64,000 nucleotides of DNA, taken from Nocardioides albertanoniae. GTDB taxonomy: Bacteria > Actinomycetota > Actinomycetes > Propionibacteriales > Nocardioidaceae. Below, piece after piece: positions 35,622 to 44,439 of this stretch; position 1 is the stretch's first letter, and every line of letters begins with the position of its first letter. The notes beneath the pieces are model-generated. The model saw only the letters and a list, made by a program, of their open reading frames with translations. It was not told the origin of the DNA and did no database searches. A program made the position numbers and the translations under genes. The stretch covers positions 2,000,501 to 2,064,500 of the forward strand of contig NZ_VFOV01000001.1 of the NCBI RefSeq assembly GCF_006716315.1, given 5' to 3'.

Positions 35622-36148
35622 GCGCCCACGACACCCAACCCGACACCCCACGCGACGACCGCCCCGCCCGCCGGGTCGACCTCGGCCAGTACGCGCTGGC
35701 CGCGTTCATGATCGTCGTCGGGATCTACACCGTCTTCGACGCCGCACGTCTGGAGGTCGGCTTCGCCGATCCCGTCGGCCCCCGGGTCTTCCCGTACGTC
35801 ATCGGCTCGGGGCTCGTCCTGGTCGGTGCGCTGCTCGCGATCGCCACCGCCCGCGGCTCCCAGCCGGAGCCGGAGGAGGGCGAGGACGTCGACCTCAGCG
35901 AGTCGGCCGACTGGCTCACCGTGCTCAAGCTGGTCACGGTGCTGCTGATCACGGTCGCCACCGTCAATCTGCTCGGCTGGGCGCTCTCGGGCGCCGTGCT
36001 CTTCGCCGGCGCCGCTTGGTCGCTCGGCAGCCGCACGCTGATCCGTGACGTGATCGTCGGGCTCGTCCTGGCGATCGGCAGCTGGTACGCCTTCCACGTC
36101 GGTCTGGGCATCCCGCTCACCCCCGGTGTGCTCGACGGAATCCTGTGA
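35618..36148 (+). CDS. tctB: Tripartite tricarboxylate transporter small membrane subunit TctB
   Basis: 176-aa protein with four predicted membrane helices (about 25-43, 60-82, 105-135, 145-165), the small membrane component that pairs with TctA. The signature [25 protein letters not shown] is visible near residue 50. GTG at 35618 overlaps the tctC stop; the frame is open further upstream but only inside tctC. 13 nt before the tctA start. Confidence 0.9.
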   Translation: MSAHDTQPDTPRDDRPARRVDLGQYALAAFMIVVGIYTVFDAARLEVGFADPVGPRVFPYVIGSGLVLVGALLAIATARGSQPEPEEGEDVDLSESADWLTVLKLVTVLLITVATVNLLGWALSGAVLFAGAAWSLGSRTLIRDVIVGLVLAIGSWYAFHVGLGIPLTPGVLDGIL

Positions 36149-36161
36149 GAGGGGCCGACTG

Positions 36162-37685
36162 ATGGAGAACTTCGACCTGCTCATGGGCGGACTGCAGTCC
36201 GCCCTCACCCCGATGAACCTGCTCTACGCCGCCATCGGCGTGCTGCTGGGCACCTTCGTCGGCGTGCTGCCCGGCATCGGACCGGCGATGGCCATCGCGC
36301 TGCTGCTGCCCGTGACGTACCGCCTCGAGCCGACCAGCGCGTTCATCATGTTCGCCGGCCTCTACTACGGAGGCATGTACGGCGGATCCACCACATCCAT
36401 CCTGCTGAACACACCGGGGGAGTCCGCCTCGGTGATGACGGCGCTGGAGGGCAACAAGATGGCCCGGGCGGGGCGTGGCGCGCAGGCGCTGGCCACCGCC
36501 GCGGTCGGCTCGTTCGTCGCCGGCACCATCGGCACGATCCTGGTGGCCTTCTTCTCGCCGGCGCTGGCCGACGTGGCCGTCGACCTGGGCGCACCGTCCT
36601 ACTTCGCTCTGATGGTGCTGGCCCTGGTCATGACCACCACCGTGCTCGGCACCTCGGCGCTGCGCGGCTTCGCGGCGCTGTTCCTCGGCCTGACGATCGG
36701 CCTGGTCGGCCTCGACCTCAACACCGGCCAGCCGCGACTCACCTTCGGCGTCACCCAGCTCGTCGACCGGCTCGACATCGTCGTCGTCGCGGTCGGTATC
36801 TTCGCCCTCGGTGAGGCCCTGTGGGTCGCCGCCCACCTGCGCCGGAAGCCGGCGCACGTGATCCCCGTCGGACGCCCATGGATGGGCCGCGACGACTGGG
36901 GCCGCTCCTGGAAGCCGTGGCTGCGCGGCACCGCCTTCGGGTTCCCGTTCGGTGCGCTGCCGGCCGGTGGCGCGGAGATCCCGACCTTTCTCTCCTACCT
37001 GACCGAGCGGAAGCTCTCCAAGCGCAAGGACTTCGGCCGCGGCGCCATCGAGGGCGTCGCCGGACCGGAGGCGGCCAACAACGCCTCGGCGGCCGGGATG
37101 TTCGTGCCGATGCTCGCCCTCGGTCTGCCGGTGACGGCGACCGCGTCGGTGATGCTCTCGGCGCTGCAGGGCTACGGCATCACGCCCGGCCCGCAGCTGA
37201 TGACCGAGCATGCCGACCTGGTGTGGACGCTGCTGGCCAGCCTGCTGATCGGCAACACGCTCCTGCTGGTGCTCAACCTGCCGCTGGCGCCGCTGTGGGC
37301 ACGCCTGCTGCGGATCCCGCGCCCGCAGCTCTACGCAGGCATCCTGTTCTTCGCCTGCCTGGGGGCGTACGCCACCAACCTGGACCCGTTCGACATCGCC
37401 CTGCTGGTCGCGTTCGGCCTGCTCGGGCTGATGATGCGTCGCTTCGGGCTGCCGGTGCTGCCGCTGATCCTCGGCGTCATCCTGGGCCCGCTGATGGAGA
37501 CCAAGCTGCGTGAGGCGCTGACGATCTCCGGCGGTGACTATGCCGGGCTCTTCAACGAGCCGCTCGCGGTGATCATCTACGTGCTGATCGCATTGTTCAT
37601 CCTGGGCCGCCCGTTCATCGCCCGGGCCCGGGCACGGGTCGAGGGTTCGGCCACCGTCGAGGACGAGAAGGAGCTGGTGAACTGA
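36162..37685 (+). CDS. tctA: Tripartite tricarboxylate transporter large membrane subunit TctA
   Basis: 507-aa permease with about 11-12 membrane helices. TctA landmarks: [24 protein letters not shown] (about 25-50), [41 protein letters not shown] (about 65-107), and the second repeat [25 protein letters not shown] ... [24 protein letters not shown] at 36162 follows GAGAGGGG. With TctC and TctB it forms a secondary transporter for citrate-like acids; the exact substrate is unknown. Its stop overlaps the Usp start by one base. Confidence 0.95.
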   Translation: MENFDLLMGGLQSALTPMNLLYAAIGVLLGTFVGVLPGIGPAMAIALLLPVTYRLEPTSAFIMFAGLYYGGMYGGSTTSILLNTPGESASVMTALEGNKMARAGRGAQALATAAVGSFVAGTIGTILVAFFSPALADVAVDLGAPSYFALMVLALVMTTTVLGTSALRGFAALFLGLTIGLVGLDLNTGQPRLTFGVTQLVDRLDIVVVAVGIFALGEALWVAAHLRRKPAHVIPVGRPWMGRDDWGRSWKPWLRGTAFGFPFGALPAGGAEIPTFLSYLTERKLSKRKDFGRGAIEGVAGPEAANNASAAGMFVPMLALGLPVTATASVMLSALQGYGITPGPQLMTEHADLVWTLLASLLIGNTLLLVLNLPLAPLWARLLRIPRPQLYAGILFFACLGAYATNLDPFDIALLVAFGLLGLMMRRFGLPVLPLILGVILGPLMETKLREALTISGGDYAGLFNEPLAVIIYVLIALFILGRPFIARARARVEGSATVEDEKELVN

Positions 37686-38104
37686 TGAGCACTCCCGCAG
37701 GTGGCTGGGTGATCGTGGCCTGGGCGCCGGACGAGTACGGCGCGGTGGCACTCGACTGGGCGCTCGCCGACGCCGAGCGTCGCGACCGCGGCGTCGTGGT
37801 CGTCAACGCCTCCCGGGGCGACGCGCTGGTCGATGACCGCTACGCCCTCGACGACCAGCTCTCCGAGCTCGAGCGTCGCCTCACCGAGTCGGGTCGGCCC
37901 CACGAGATCCGGCAGTCGATCGACCCCGACGTCGCCGGCGCGGTCCTCGACGCGGCCGAGCAGCTCGACGCCCGGCTGATCGTGGTCGGTCTGCGCAGGC
38001 GTACGCCGGTGGGCAAGCTGCTGATGGGCAGCGTCGCCCAGCGCATCCTGCTCGGCGCAGCCTGCCCGGTCCTGTCGGTCAAGCCGGGCTCGGTGCCCGA
38101 CTGA
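37685..38104 (+). CDS. Universal stress protein (UspA family)
   Basis: 139-aa single-domain Usp. The N-terminal strand [20 protein letters not shown] and C-terminal [38 protein letters not shown] match the family; the nucleotide loop G-x2-G-x9-GS is partly degenerate (an Arg at the second Gly position). Coupled to tctA by a TGATG overlap, so it belongs to the transporter operon. Usp proteins are found with TctABC and TRAP systems and may modulate transport; that role is inference. Confidence 0.88.
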   Translation: MSTPAGGWVIVAWAPDEYGAVALDWALADAERRDRGVVVVNASRGDALVDDRYALDDQLSELERRLTESGRPHEIRQSIDPDVAGAVLDAAEQLDARLIVVGLRRRTPVGKLLMGSVAQRILLGAACPVLSVKPGSVPD

Positions 38105-38165
38105 GCGACCCGGTCAGGCGCGAGGGTTCGGTCTCCGGGGCGTACGCCCGTCATACTTCACGGTG

Positions 38166-39635
38166 ATGAGCACCGCGACCGAACCCTCCGCCGAGACCGA
38201 CTCGACCGACCAGCCGCTCCTGTCGGTCGCGATGGTGACCCTCGGGTGCACCCGCAACGAGGTCGACTCCGAGGAGCTCGCCGGCCGGCTGAGCGCGGGC
38301 GGCTTCCGGCTGGTCGCCGACCCCGACCAGGCCGACACCGTGGTGGTGAACACCTGCGGGTTCGTCGAGCAGGCGAAGAAGGACTCGGTCGACACGCTGC
38401 TCGAGGCCGCCGACCTCAAGGCCTCTGCCAACAACGGGGGCAAGGCGCAGGCGGTCGTCGCGGTCGGCTGCATGGCCGAGCGCTACGGCAAGGACCTGGC
38501 CGCCGAGCTGCCTGAGGCCGATGCGGTGCTCGGCTTCGACGACTACCCCGACATCGCCTCCAAGCTCCGCGCGATCGTCGCCGGTGAGGCCCACCACCCG
38601 CACACGCCGCAGGACCGGCGCCTGCTGCTGCCGATCTCCCCGGTCGAGCGCGACGCGTCCGAGATCTCGGTGCCCGGCATGGCGTCGGTCGACCAGGTGC
38701 CCGGCTTCGCCGGGCGTACGCGGCTCGACGACGCCCCGTGGGCGCCGCTGAAGCTCGCCTCGGGCTGCGACCGCCGGTGCACCTTCTGCGCGATCCCGCA
38801 GTTCCGCGGCTCGTTCGTCTCGCGCCGGCCCTCCGATGTGCTCCACGAGGCCCAGTGGTTGGCCGGCCAGGGGGTCAAGGAGCTCTTCCTGGTGAGCGAG
38901 AACTCCACCTCCTACGGCAAGGACCTCGGCGACATCCGCCTGCTGGAGACGCTGTTGCCTGAGCTCGCCGCCGTCGATGGCATCGAGCGGGTGCGCGTCT
39001 CCTACCTGCAGCCCGCCGAGACCCGCCCCGACCTGCTGAAGGTCATCGCGACCACCCCCGGCGTCACCCCCTACTTCGACCTGAGCTTCCAGCACGCCTC
39101 CAACGCGGTGCTGCGGCGGATGAAGCGGTTCGGCGACCCCGAGAGCTTCATGGGGTTGCTCAACCAGATCAGGGCCTACGACCCGACCGCCGGTGTCCGC
39201 TCCAACGTCATCGTCGGCTTCCCCGGTGAGACCGAGGAAGACCTCCAGATCCTCACCGACTTCCTGGTCGAGGCGCGCATGGACGTCACCGGCGTCTTCG
39301 GCTACTCCGACGAGGAGGGCACCGAGGCGGCCGACTTCGACGACGCGCTCAAGCTCGACGCCGACGAGATCCGTGCCCGTGTCGAGCACGTCAACGAGCT
39401 CGTCGAGGAGCTCACCGCCCAGCGGGCCGAGGAGCGTATCGGCGAGCAGGTCGTCGTGCTCGTCGAGGAGATCGACGACGGCGAGATCCTCGGCCGGGCG
39501 GCCCATCAGGGTCCCGAGGTCGACGGGATGACGTCGCTCGAGGGCGACGTCGACGGCGTACGGCCTGGTGATCTTGTCCACGCGACCGTCATCGCCGCAG
39601 AAGGCGTTGACCTGGTCGCCGAAGTGAGCGAATAG
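38166..39635 (+). CDS. rimO: Ribosomal protein S12 methylthiotransferase
   Basis: Radical SAM methylthiotransferase modifying the conserved aspartate of ribosomal protein S12 (489 aa). The N-terminal UPF0004 domain has [25 protein letters not shown] and AVGCMAERY; the radical SAM triad is in [13 protein letters not shown]; the C-terminal TRAM domain ends [23 protein letters not shown] at 38163 and ATG at 38166 are adjacent; ATG is taken. Followed 22 nt later by pgsA, the common actinobacterial order after ftsK. Confidence 0.95.
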   Translation: MSTATEPSAETDSTDQPLLSVAMVTLGCTRNEVDSEELAGRLSAGGFRLVADPDQADTVVVNTCGFVEQAKKDSVDTLLEAADLKASANNGGKAQAVVAVGCMAERYGKDLAAELPEADAVLGFDDYPDIASKLRAIVAGEAHHPHTPQDRRLLLPISPVERDASEISVPGMASVDQVPGFAGRTRLDDAPWAPLKLASGCDRRCTFCAIPQFRGSFVSRRPSDVLHEAQWLAGQGVKELFLVSENSTSYGKDLGDIRLLETLLPELAAVDGIERVRVSYLQPAETRPDLLKVIATTPGVTPYFDLSFQHASNAVLRRMKRFGDPESFMGLLNQIRAYDPTAGVRSNVIVGFPGETEEDLQILTDFLVEARMDVTGVFGYSDEEGTEAADFDDALKLDADEIRARVEHVNELVEELTAQRAEERIGEQVVVLVEEIDDGEILGRAAHQGPEVDGMTSLEGDVDGVRPGDLVHATVIAAEGVDLVAEVSE

Positions 39636-39657
39636 TTGAACGGATAGGGTGCGCCCC

Positions 39658-40305
39658 GTGAACGACGAGACCACTGCTGCCGAGGGTTCGGTGCAGAAGA
39701 CGAGCAACTGGAACGTACCCAACGCGCTGACCACGCTGCGGATCATCGCGGTGCCGTTCTTCGCCTGGACGCTGCTCGCCGACGGCGGCGACAACCCCAC
39801 GCTGCGTTGGGTCTCGTTCGTGATCTTCGCGCTCGCGATGATCACCGACAAGATCGACGGTGACCTCGCGCGCAAGCACAACCTGGTCACCGACTTCGGC
39901 AAGATCGCCGACCCGATCGCCGACAAGGCGGTCACCGGCATGGCCTTCATCGGGCTCTCGATCGTCGGCGACGTCTGGTGGTGGGTGACGATCATCGTGC
40001 TGCTGCGCGAGTGGAGCGTCACGCTGCTGCGGCTCTCGGTCCTGAAACGGATCGTGATCGCGGCCGACCAGCTCGGCAAGATCAAGACCACCGTGCAGGC
40101 GGTCGCGCTCGGGGGGCTGCTGCTGCCGTTGCCGCACGGTTCGGCCCATGGCGGCGCGTTCGGTGACTTCCTGCCCTGGGAGATCCTCTTCTACGCCTTC
40201 CAGGCCTGCCTCGCGGTCGCGGTGGCGCTGACGATGTGGTCGGGCGGCCAGTTCTTCGCCAGCGTGTGGAAGCAGCGCGACGCGCTGCGCACCTCGGGTT
40301 CCTGA
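39658..40305 (+). CDS. pgsA: CDP-diacylglycerol-glycerol-3-phosphate 3-phosphatidyltransferase
   Basis: Membrane enzyme making phosphatidylglycerol phosphate (215 aa). The CDP-alcohol phosphotransferase motif is complete in TDKIDGDLARKHNLVTDFGKIADPIADK: D-x2-DG-x2-AR-x8-G-x3-D-x3-D. Several membrane helices follow. GTG at 39658 is chosen over an in-frame GTG at 39649; neither has a strong ribosome site. In other actinobacteria cinA usually follows; here a nuclease gene lies between. Confidence 0.93.
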   Translation: MNDETTAAEGSVQKTSNWNVPNALTTLRIIAVPFFAWTLLADGGDNPTLRWVSFVIFALAMITDKIDGDLARKHNLVTDFGKIADPIADKAVTGMAFIGLSIVGDVWWWVTIIVLLREWSVTLLRLSVLKRIVIAADQLGKIKTTVQAVALGGLLLPLPHGSAHGGAFGDFLPWEILFYAFQACLAVAVALTMWSGGQFFASVWKQRDALRTSGS

Positions 40306-40465
40306 GGGACGTACGCGCCGAGTTTCGGCTCGTTGTAACTCCGTTACCGGACGTTCATCCCAGATCCCCGCCACAGCGGCGTACGCCGCGTTATGGTCGC
40401 GTGGTTTCGGTCGGTGCTGAATCGGGCAGACCGCCCACCCTTCTAGCTTCCACGCGGGAGTCATC

Positions 40466-42442
40466 ATGTTCTCAGCACGTCAGGTGCTCGGTTCGGTGGT
40501 CGGTCTGACGGCCGCCGTCACCGGTATCAGCGCGGTCGCCGTCCCGGCCGCACGCGCCGCCACGGCGGCAGAGGCGGTCACGATCGCCGACATCCAGGGC
40601 ACGGGCGCCGCCAGCCCGCTCGACGGCGAGACCGTGACCACCAGCGGCATCGTCACCGCTGCCTATCCCTCCGGCGGTTTCTACGGGTTCTACCTGCAGA
40701 CCTCCGGCACGGGCGGGGAGCTCGACCTGGGCGACCACGACGCCTCCGACGCGGTCTTCGTCTACCAGCCGCGCTCCGCAGGTGCCGTCACCGTCGAGCC
40801 GGGCGACGCGGTGACGGTGACCGGCGAGGTCACCGAGTATGCGGGGCTGACCGAGGTGTCGGTCGCGGCCGCTGGTGACATCGTGACCGACGGGTCCGGC
40901 TCCATCGACCCCGTGGTCTCCCGGTGGCCGGCCAGCGCCGCGCAGAAGGAGTCGCTGGAGGGCATGCTCCTCGCGCCGCAGGGCGACTTCACGGTGAGCA
41001 ACACCTACGGCGTGGAGAACTACGGCGAGCTCGGCCTCGCGCACGGCGACCACCCGCTGCTCCAGCCGACCGAGGTCGCGCGACCGGGGTCGGAGGAGGC
41101 CGACGCTGTCGAGGAAGACAACGCCGCCCGCGGCATCGTGCTCGACGACGGCTCCTCGAGCACGCTGCGTCCGCCGACGAGCCGCACCGTCCCGTACGTC
41201 TCCAACGAGTCGCCGGTCGTGGTCGGCGCCTCCGTCGACTTCCGCGGCCCGGTGATCCTCTCCGAGGGCGGCTCGCCCTCGGCGCCGACCTACCGGCTCC
41301 AGCCCACCCAGGTCGCCACCGCCGACCCGGCGTCGTGGCCGGCCGACTTCGAGAACCTGCGCACCGATGCCCCCGACGAGGGCAAGATCGGCCGCCGCGC
41401 AGACGTGAAGATCGCCTCGTTCAACGTGCTCAACTACTTCACCACGCTGGGTGACGCCGACGACGACAACGTCGGTGACGGCGGCTGTCAGGCCTACAAG
41501 GACCGTGCCGGCGACGGCAACAACGTGAGCGGCGGCTGCGACCAGCGCGGCGCCTGGGACCCGGCCGACCTCGGTCGCCAGCAGGCGAAGATCGTCTCCG
41601 CGATCAACGCCCTCGACGCCGATGTCGTCGGTCTGATGGAGATCGAGAACTCCGCCCGGCTGGGGGAGCCCACCGATGAGGCGACCCGCTCGTTGGTCGA
41701 CGCCCTCAACGCTGCCGCCGGTCGGCCGGTGTGGACGGCCAACCCGTCGTCGGCCGAGCTGCCCGACGCCGCCGGCTCCGACGTGATCACCAACGCGATC
41801 ATCTACAAGCGCTCCGTGGTACGTCCGCTCGGCGAGGCCCGTGCGCTGGGTGACCAGAGCGGCGACGACCAGGCCTTCGGCAACGCTCGCGAGCCGATCG
41901 GCCAGGTGTTCACGCCCGTCGCCGGCGGCGCGCCGTTCTTCTTCGTGGTCAACCACTTCAAGTCGAAGGGCTCGCCGGGCCCGTGGCCGGGCGACGGCGA
42001 CACCGGCGACGGCCAGGGCGCCTCCAACGAGTCGCGGGTGCGCCAGGCGACCGCCCTGGTCTCGTGGGTCTCCTCGATCAAGGACGAGACCGGCATCGCC
42101 GACGTCGCGCTCGCCGGCGACTTCAACTCCTACACCCAGGAGGATCCGATGCAGGTGCTCTACGAGGCCGGCTTCGCCGACTCCGAGACGCTGAGCGGCA
42201 ACGGCGAGTACAGCTACTCCTTCTCCGGACTCGTCGGCTCGCTCGACCACGTGCTGCTCAACGAGCACGCCCAGCGCCGCTTCACCGGCTCCGACATCTG
42301 GTCGATCAACTCCGGCGAGTCGGTGCTCTTCGAGTACAGCCGCTACAACTACACCGGCGTCGACCTGCACACCGACACCCCGTTCCGCTCCTCCGACCAC
42401 GACCCGGTCGTGGTCGGTCTCACGCGCAACGCCGGCCGGTGA
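40466..42442 (+). CDS. Secreted ExeM/NucH-type endonuclease
   Basis: 658-aa exported nuclease. A signal peptide (about 1-32, ending AARAATA) is followed by an OB-fold-like domain (TSGIVTAAYPSGGFYGFYLQT ... VTGEVTEYAGLTEV) and an endonuclease/exonuclease/phosphatase domain from about 315: IASFNVLNYF, VVGLMEIEN, NHFKSKGSPG, LAGDFNSY and SSDHDPVVVG supply the catalytic His, Asp and Asn residues. Two cysteines lie in the insert near 340-360. Probably degrades extracellular DNA for nutrients or biofilm turnover. A palindromic repeat array follows immediately. Confidence 0.9.
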   Translation: MFSARQVLGSVVGLTAAVTGISAVAVPAARAATAAEAVTIADIQGTGAASPLDGETVTTSGIVTAAYPSGGFYGFYLQTSGTGGELDLGDHDASDAVFVYQPRSAGAVTVEPGDAVTVTGEVTEYAGLTEVSVAAAGDIVTDGSGSIDPVVSRWPASAAQKESLEGMLLAPQGDFTVSNTYGVENYGELGLAHGDHPLLQPTEVARPGSEEADAVEEDNAARGIVLDDGSSSTLRPPTSRTVPYVSNESPVVVGASVDFRGPVILSEGGSPSAPTYRLQPTQVATADPASWPADFENLRTDAPDEGKIGRRADVKIASFNVLNYFTTLGDADDDNVGDGGCQAYKDRAGDGNNVSGGCDQRGAWDPADLGRQQAKIVSAINALDADVVGLMEIENSARLGEPTDEATRSLVDALNAAAGRPVWTANPSSAELPDAAGSDVITNAIIYKRSVVRPLGEARALGDQSGDDQAFGNAREPIGQVFTPVAGGAPFFFVVNHFKSKGSPGPWPGDGDTGDGQGASNESRVRQATALVSWVSSIKDETGIADVALAGDFNSYTQEDPMQVLYEAGFADSETLSGNGEYSYSFSGLVGSLDHVLLNEHAQRRFTGSDIWSINSGESVLFEYSRYNYTGVDLHTDTPFRSSDHDPVVVGLTRNAGR

Positions 42443-42447
42443 TCCGC

Positions 42448-42539
42448 CGAGTCGGCGCATCCTGACCGAGATCCACGTCGAGTCGGCTCGTTATAACGAG
42501 CCGACTCGACGGGATTTTCGGTCAGGACGAGCCGGGTCG
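42448..42539. repeat. Nested palindromic repeat array, copy B
   Basis: Same family as 31889-32042. Four 13-mer cores, two perfect (42479-42491, 42496-42508) and two diverged (42448-42460, 42527-42539). The central pair forms a perfect 36-bp palindrome at 42476-42511, again centred on TTATAA; the outer cores are joined through spacers bearing TCCTGACCGA and its complement. It sits between the nuclease stop and the cinA start, both on the plus strand, so it could act as a terminator. Confidence 0.92.
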
Positions 42540-42568
42540 ACGTCGGGGTGTGGGCTACGTTGTCGGGC

Positions 42569-43054
42569 ATGGCTGCTGTCGAGGATCTTCATGCCGCGCT
42601 GCGCGAGGCCGGCGCGACCGTGGCGAGCGCCGAGTCGCTGACCGCCGGGCGGCTGGCTGCGCTGCTCACCGAGCCGCCGGGGGCGTCGGAGACGTATCGG
42701 GGTGGGTTCGTGACGTACGCGACCGAGCTGAAGCACACCCTGCTGGGCGTGCCGGCCTCGGTGATCGAGAGCGTCGGGGTGGTCTCTGCCGAGTGCGCCG
42801 CGGCGATGGCCGCGGGGGCGCGCGAGCGGTCTGGGGCGACGTACGCTCTCGCGACCACGGGGGTGGCCGGGCCCGACGAGCAGGAGGGAAAGCCGGTCGG
42901 CACGGTCCATCTCGGGATCTCCGGTCCGCTCGGCGAGACAACGGTGCAACTCGCGCTCTCCGGCTCGCGCGATCAGATCCAGCGTGATACCTGTTTGTAC
43001 GCTGTGGAAGAACTCCTCGGACTACTCCGGCGGGAAGATCGAGGGGTCAGGTAG
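42569..43054 (+). CDS. cinA: CinA C-terminal domain protein (nicotinamide-nucleotide amidase)
   Basis: 161-aa stand-alone CinA/PncC domain that deamidates nicotinamide mononucleotide in NAD salvage. The catalytic serine region AESLTAGRLAALLTEPPGASETYRGGFVTYATELKHTLLGV keeps Ser, Tyr and Lys; the usual cysteine after the serine is Leu. ATTGVAGPD and GTVHLGI follow. ATG at 42569 begins 30 nt after the palindromic repeat. Followed by the ClgR-like regulator, as in many actinobacteria. Confidence 0.92.
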   Translation: MAAVEDLHAALREAGATVASAESLTAGRLAALLTEPPGASETYRGGFVTYATELKHTLLGVPASVIESVGVVSAECAAAMAAGARERSGATYALATTGVAGPDEQEGKPVGTVHLGISGPLGETTVQLALSGSRDQIQRDTCLYAVEELLGLLRREDRGVR

Positions 43055-43114
43055 CGTTAGAGCAGAACGTCACCGAGATGTCGGTGGCTTGTGACCATGA
43101 GGAGGCTGACCGCG

Positions 43115-43405
43115 ATGGTGCTCTTCCGTCGATTGCTCGGCGAGGTGCTTCGAGTCCACCGGCTCGAGCGCGGGATGACCCTGCGCGAGGTCTCTGCCGA
43201 GGCACGAGTCAGTCTTGGCTACATCTCTGAGATCGAGCGTGGCCAGAAGGAAGCCTCCTCCGAGCTGCTCGCCTCGCTGTGCAGCGCCCTCGACGTGGCG
43301 CTCTCCGACGTGCTCCGCGACGTCTCCGATGCTGTGGCCCTCGAAGAGGCCACCATCCTCCGGATGCCGGTGCTCGCCGCGGCCGACGACGTGGCCGCCG
43401 CCTGA
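43115..43405 (+). CDS. clgR: ClgR/PopR-like XRE-family regulator
   Basis: 96-aa DNA-binding protein. It starts [20 protein letters not shown]; the helix-turn-helix [39 protein letters not shown] (about 30-66) is the form seen in actinobacterial ClgR, which activates clp protease and envelope-stress genes. ATG at 43115 follows GAGGAGG by 9 nt; a GTG at 43091 would overlap that site. The position after cinA supports the name. ClgR proteins often end in AA degradation signals; this one ends DDVAAA, consistent with Clp-mediated turnover. Confidence 0.87.
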   Translation: MVLFRRLLGEVLRVHRLERGMTLREVSAEARVSLGYISEIERGQKEASSELLASLCSALDVALSDVLRDVSDAVALEEATILRMPVLAAADDVAAA

Positions 43406-43467
43406 TCCTTCCCCACTATTGGGGGTCGCGTGCCTCCGTGGGTATCTAGCCCGACCCACCCCGCTCC

Positions 43468-43683
43468 TTGGGTGATGTGGGACACCAAGAACTCTCGACG
43501 GCGCCGGACCTGCTCGAGGCGCAGCTGTTCGGTCTCGAGGAGACCCTGAGGATCCTGCGTGAAGAGCTCACCGCCGTCACGCCGGGAGAGCGGGTCCACG
43601 TCGCCCGCAGCATCAAGGAGACACGTCTGCGCATCGCCCGCGTGCGGGTCGGGCTGATGATCCACGGCCGGGGCTGGTCGTGA
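43468..43683 (+). CDS. Small hypothetical protein
   Basis: 71 aa from TTG 43468 (or 68 aa from GTG 43477). After a short start it is a helical segment, LLEAQLFGLEETLRILREELTAVTPGERVHVARSIKETRLRIARVRVGLMIHG, amphipathic and coiled-coil-like. Codon third positions are strongly G/C, supporting a real gene. No motif or family recognised. It lies between clgR and nei2, converging on nei2 with a 3-nt gap. Confidence 0.5.
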   Translation: MGDVGHQELSTAPDLLEAQLFGLEETLRILREELTAVTPGERVHVARSIKETRLRIARVRVGLMIHGRGWS

Positions 43684-43686
43684 TGC

Positions 43687-44439
43687 TCAGCGCTGGCAGA
43701 AGGTGCAGAAGTAGGCCGGGCGCTCCTGGCCGGCTGGACCGACCCGAGCCAGGCTCACGGTGCCGCCGCAGCGGCGACAGGCTCGGCGGCCGTAGACCCA
43801 CATCCGGCGCGAGCGCGACCACTCGGCCTTCATCAGCTCGCGAGTGCGTTGCAACATGGCGGGGAGCCGCTCGGTGGCGTCAGCGACCTGCCGCAGTGGG
43901 CTGACTCCGGCGATGAAGCAGGTCTCTGCGGCGTAGATCGTGCCGATACCGGCCAGGTTGGTCTGGTCGCGAAGCGCCTCGAAGAGGGTGCGTCCGGGCT
44001 GTCGCAGGAGACGTCGCAGGGCTTCGTCGGGGTCCCAGGAGTCGGCGAGGATGTCGGGCCCGAGATGGTCGAACGCTGCGTGCTCCTGGTCGCGCGGGAG
44101 CAGCTCGACGGTGCCGAGGAGGAATCCGACGGCCTCGGTGGTCTCCGTGCCGAGCACCACCCGCGCCTGGAAACCGGGCTTCGGCCAGCGCCGGCCGACG
44201 TCGAGGACACGCCAGGAGCCCTCCATCTTCAGATGGGTGTGCAGCGTCCACTCGCCGGTGCGGTGGTCGATCCGGGTCAGCAGGTGCTTGCCGCGAGTCT
44301 CCGTGGTGAGCACGGTGCCACCGGAGAGGTCGGTCGTCGCCAGCTGCGGCACCCGGAAGTCCGTACGCCGCAGCACCTGCCCCGCCAGCCCCCGGTTCAG
44401 CGCTCGCGCGGTCCGCAGGACCGCGTCGCCCTCAGGCAC
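43687..44439 (-). CDS. nei2: Fpg/Nei-family DNA glycosylase (Nei2-like)
   Basis: Base-excision repair glycosylase/AP lyase removing oxidised bases (250 aa). The N-terminal catalytic PEGD follows the start Met; the H2TH region includes NLAGIGTIYAAETCFIAGVSPL; the C-terminal zinc finger is CRRCGGTVSLARVGPAGQERPAYFCTFC. The start overlaps the end of lhr by 8 bp. The lhr-nei2 neighbourhood also exists in mycobacteria, suggesting a joint DNA repair function. Confidence 0.92.
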   Translation of the reverse strand: MPEGDAVLRTARALNRGLAGQVLRRTDFRVPQLATTDLSGGTVLTTETRGKHLLTRIDHRTGEWTLHTHLKMEGSWRVLDVGRRWPKPGFQARVVLGTETTEAVGFLLGTVELLPRDQEHAAFDHLGPDILADSWDPDEALRRLLRQPGRTLFEALRDQTNLAGIGTIYAAETCFIAGVSPLRQVADATERLPAMLQRTRELMKAEWSRSRRMWVYGRRACRRCGGTVSLARVGPAGQERPAYFCTFCQR

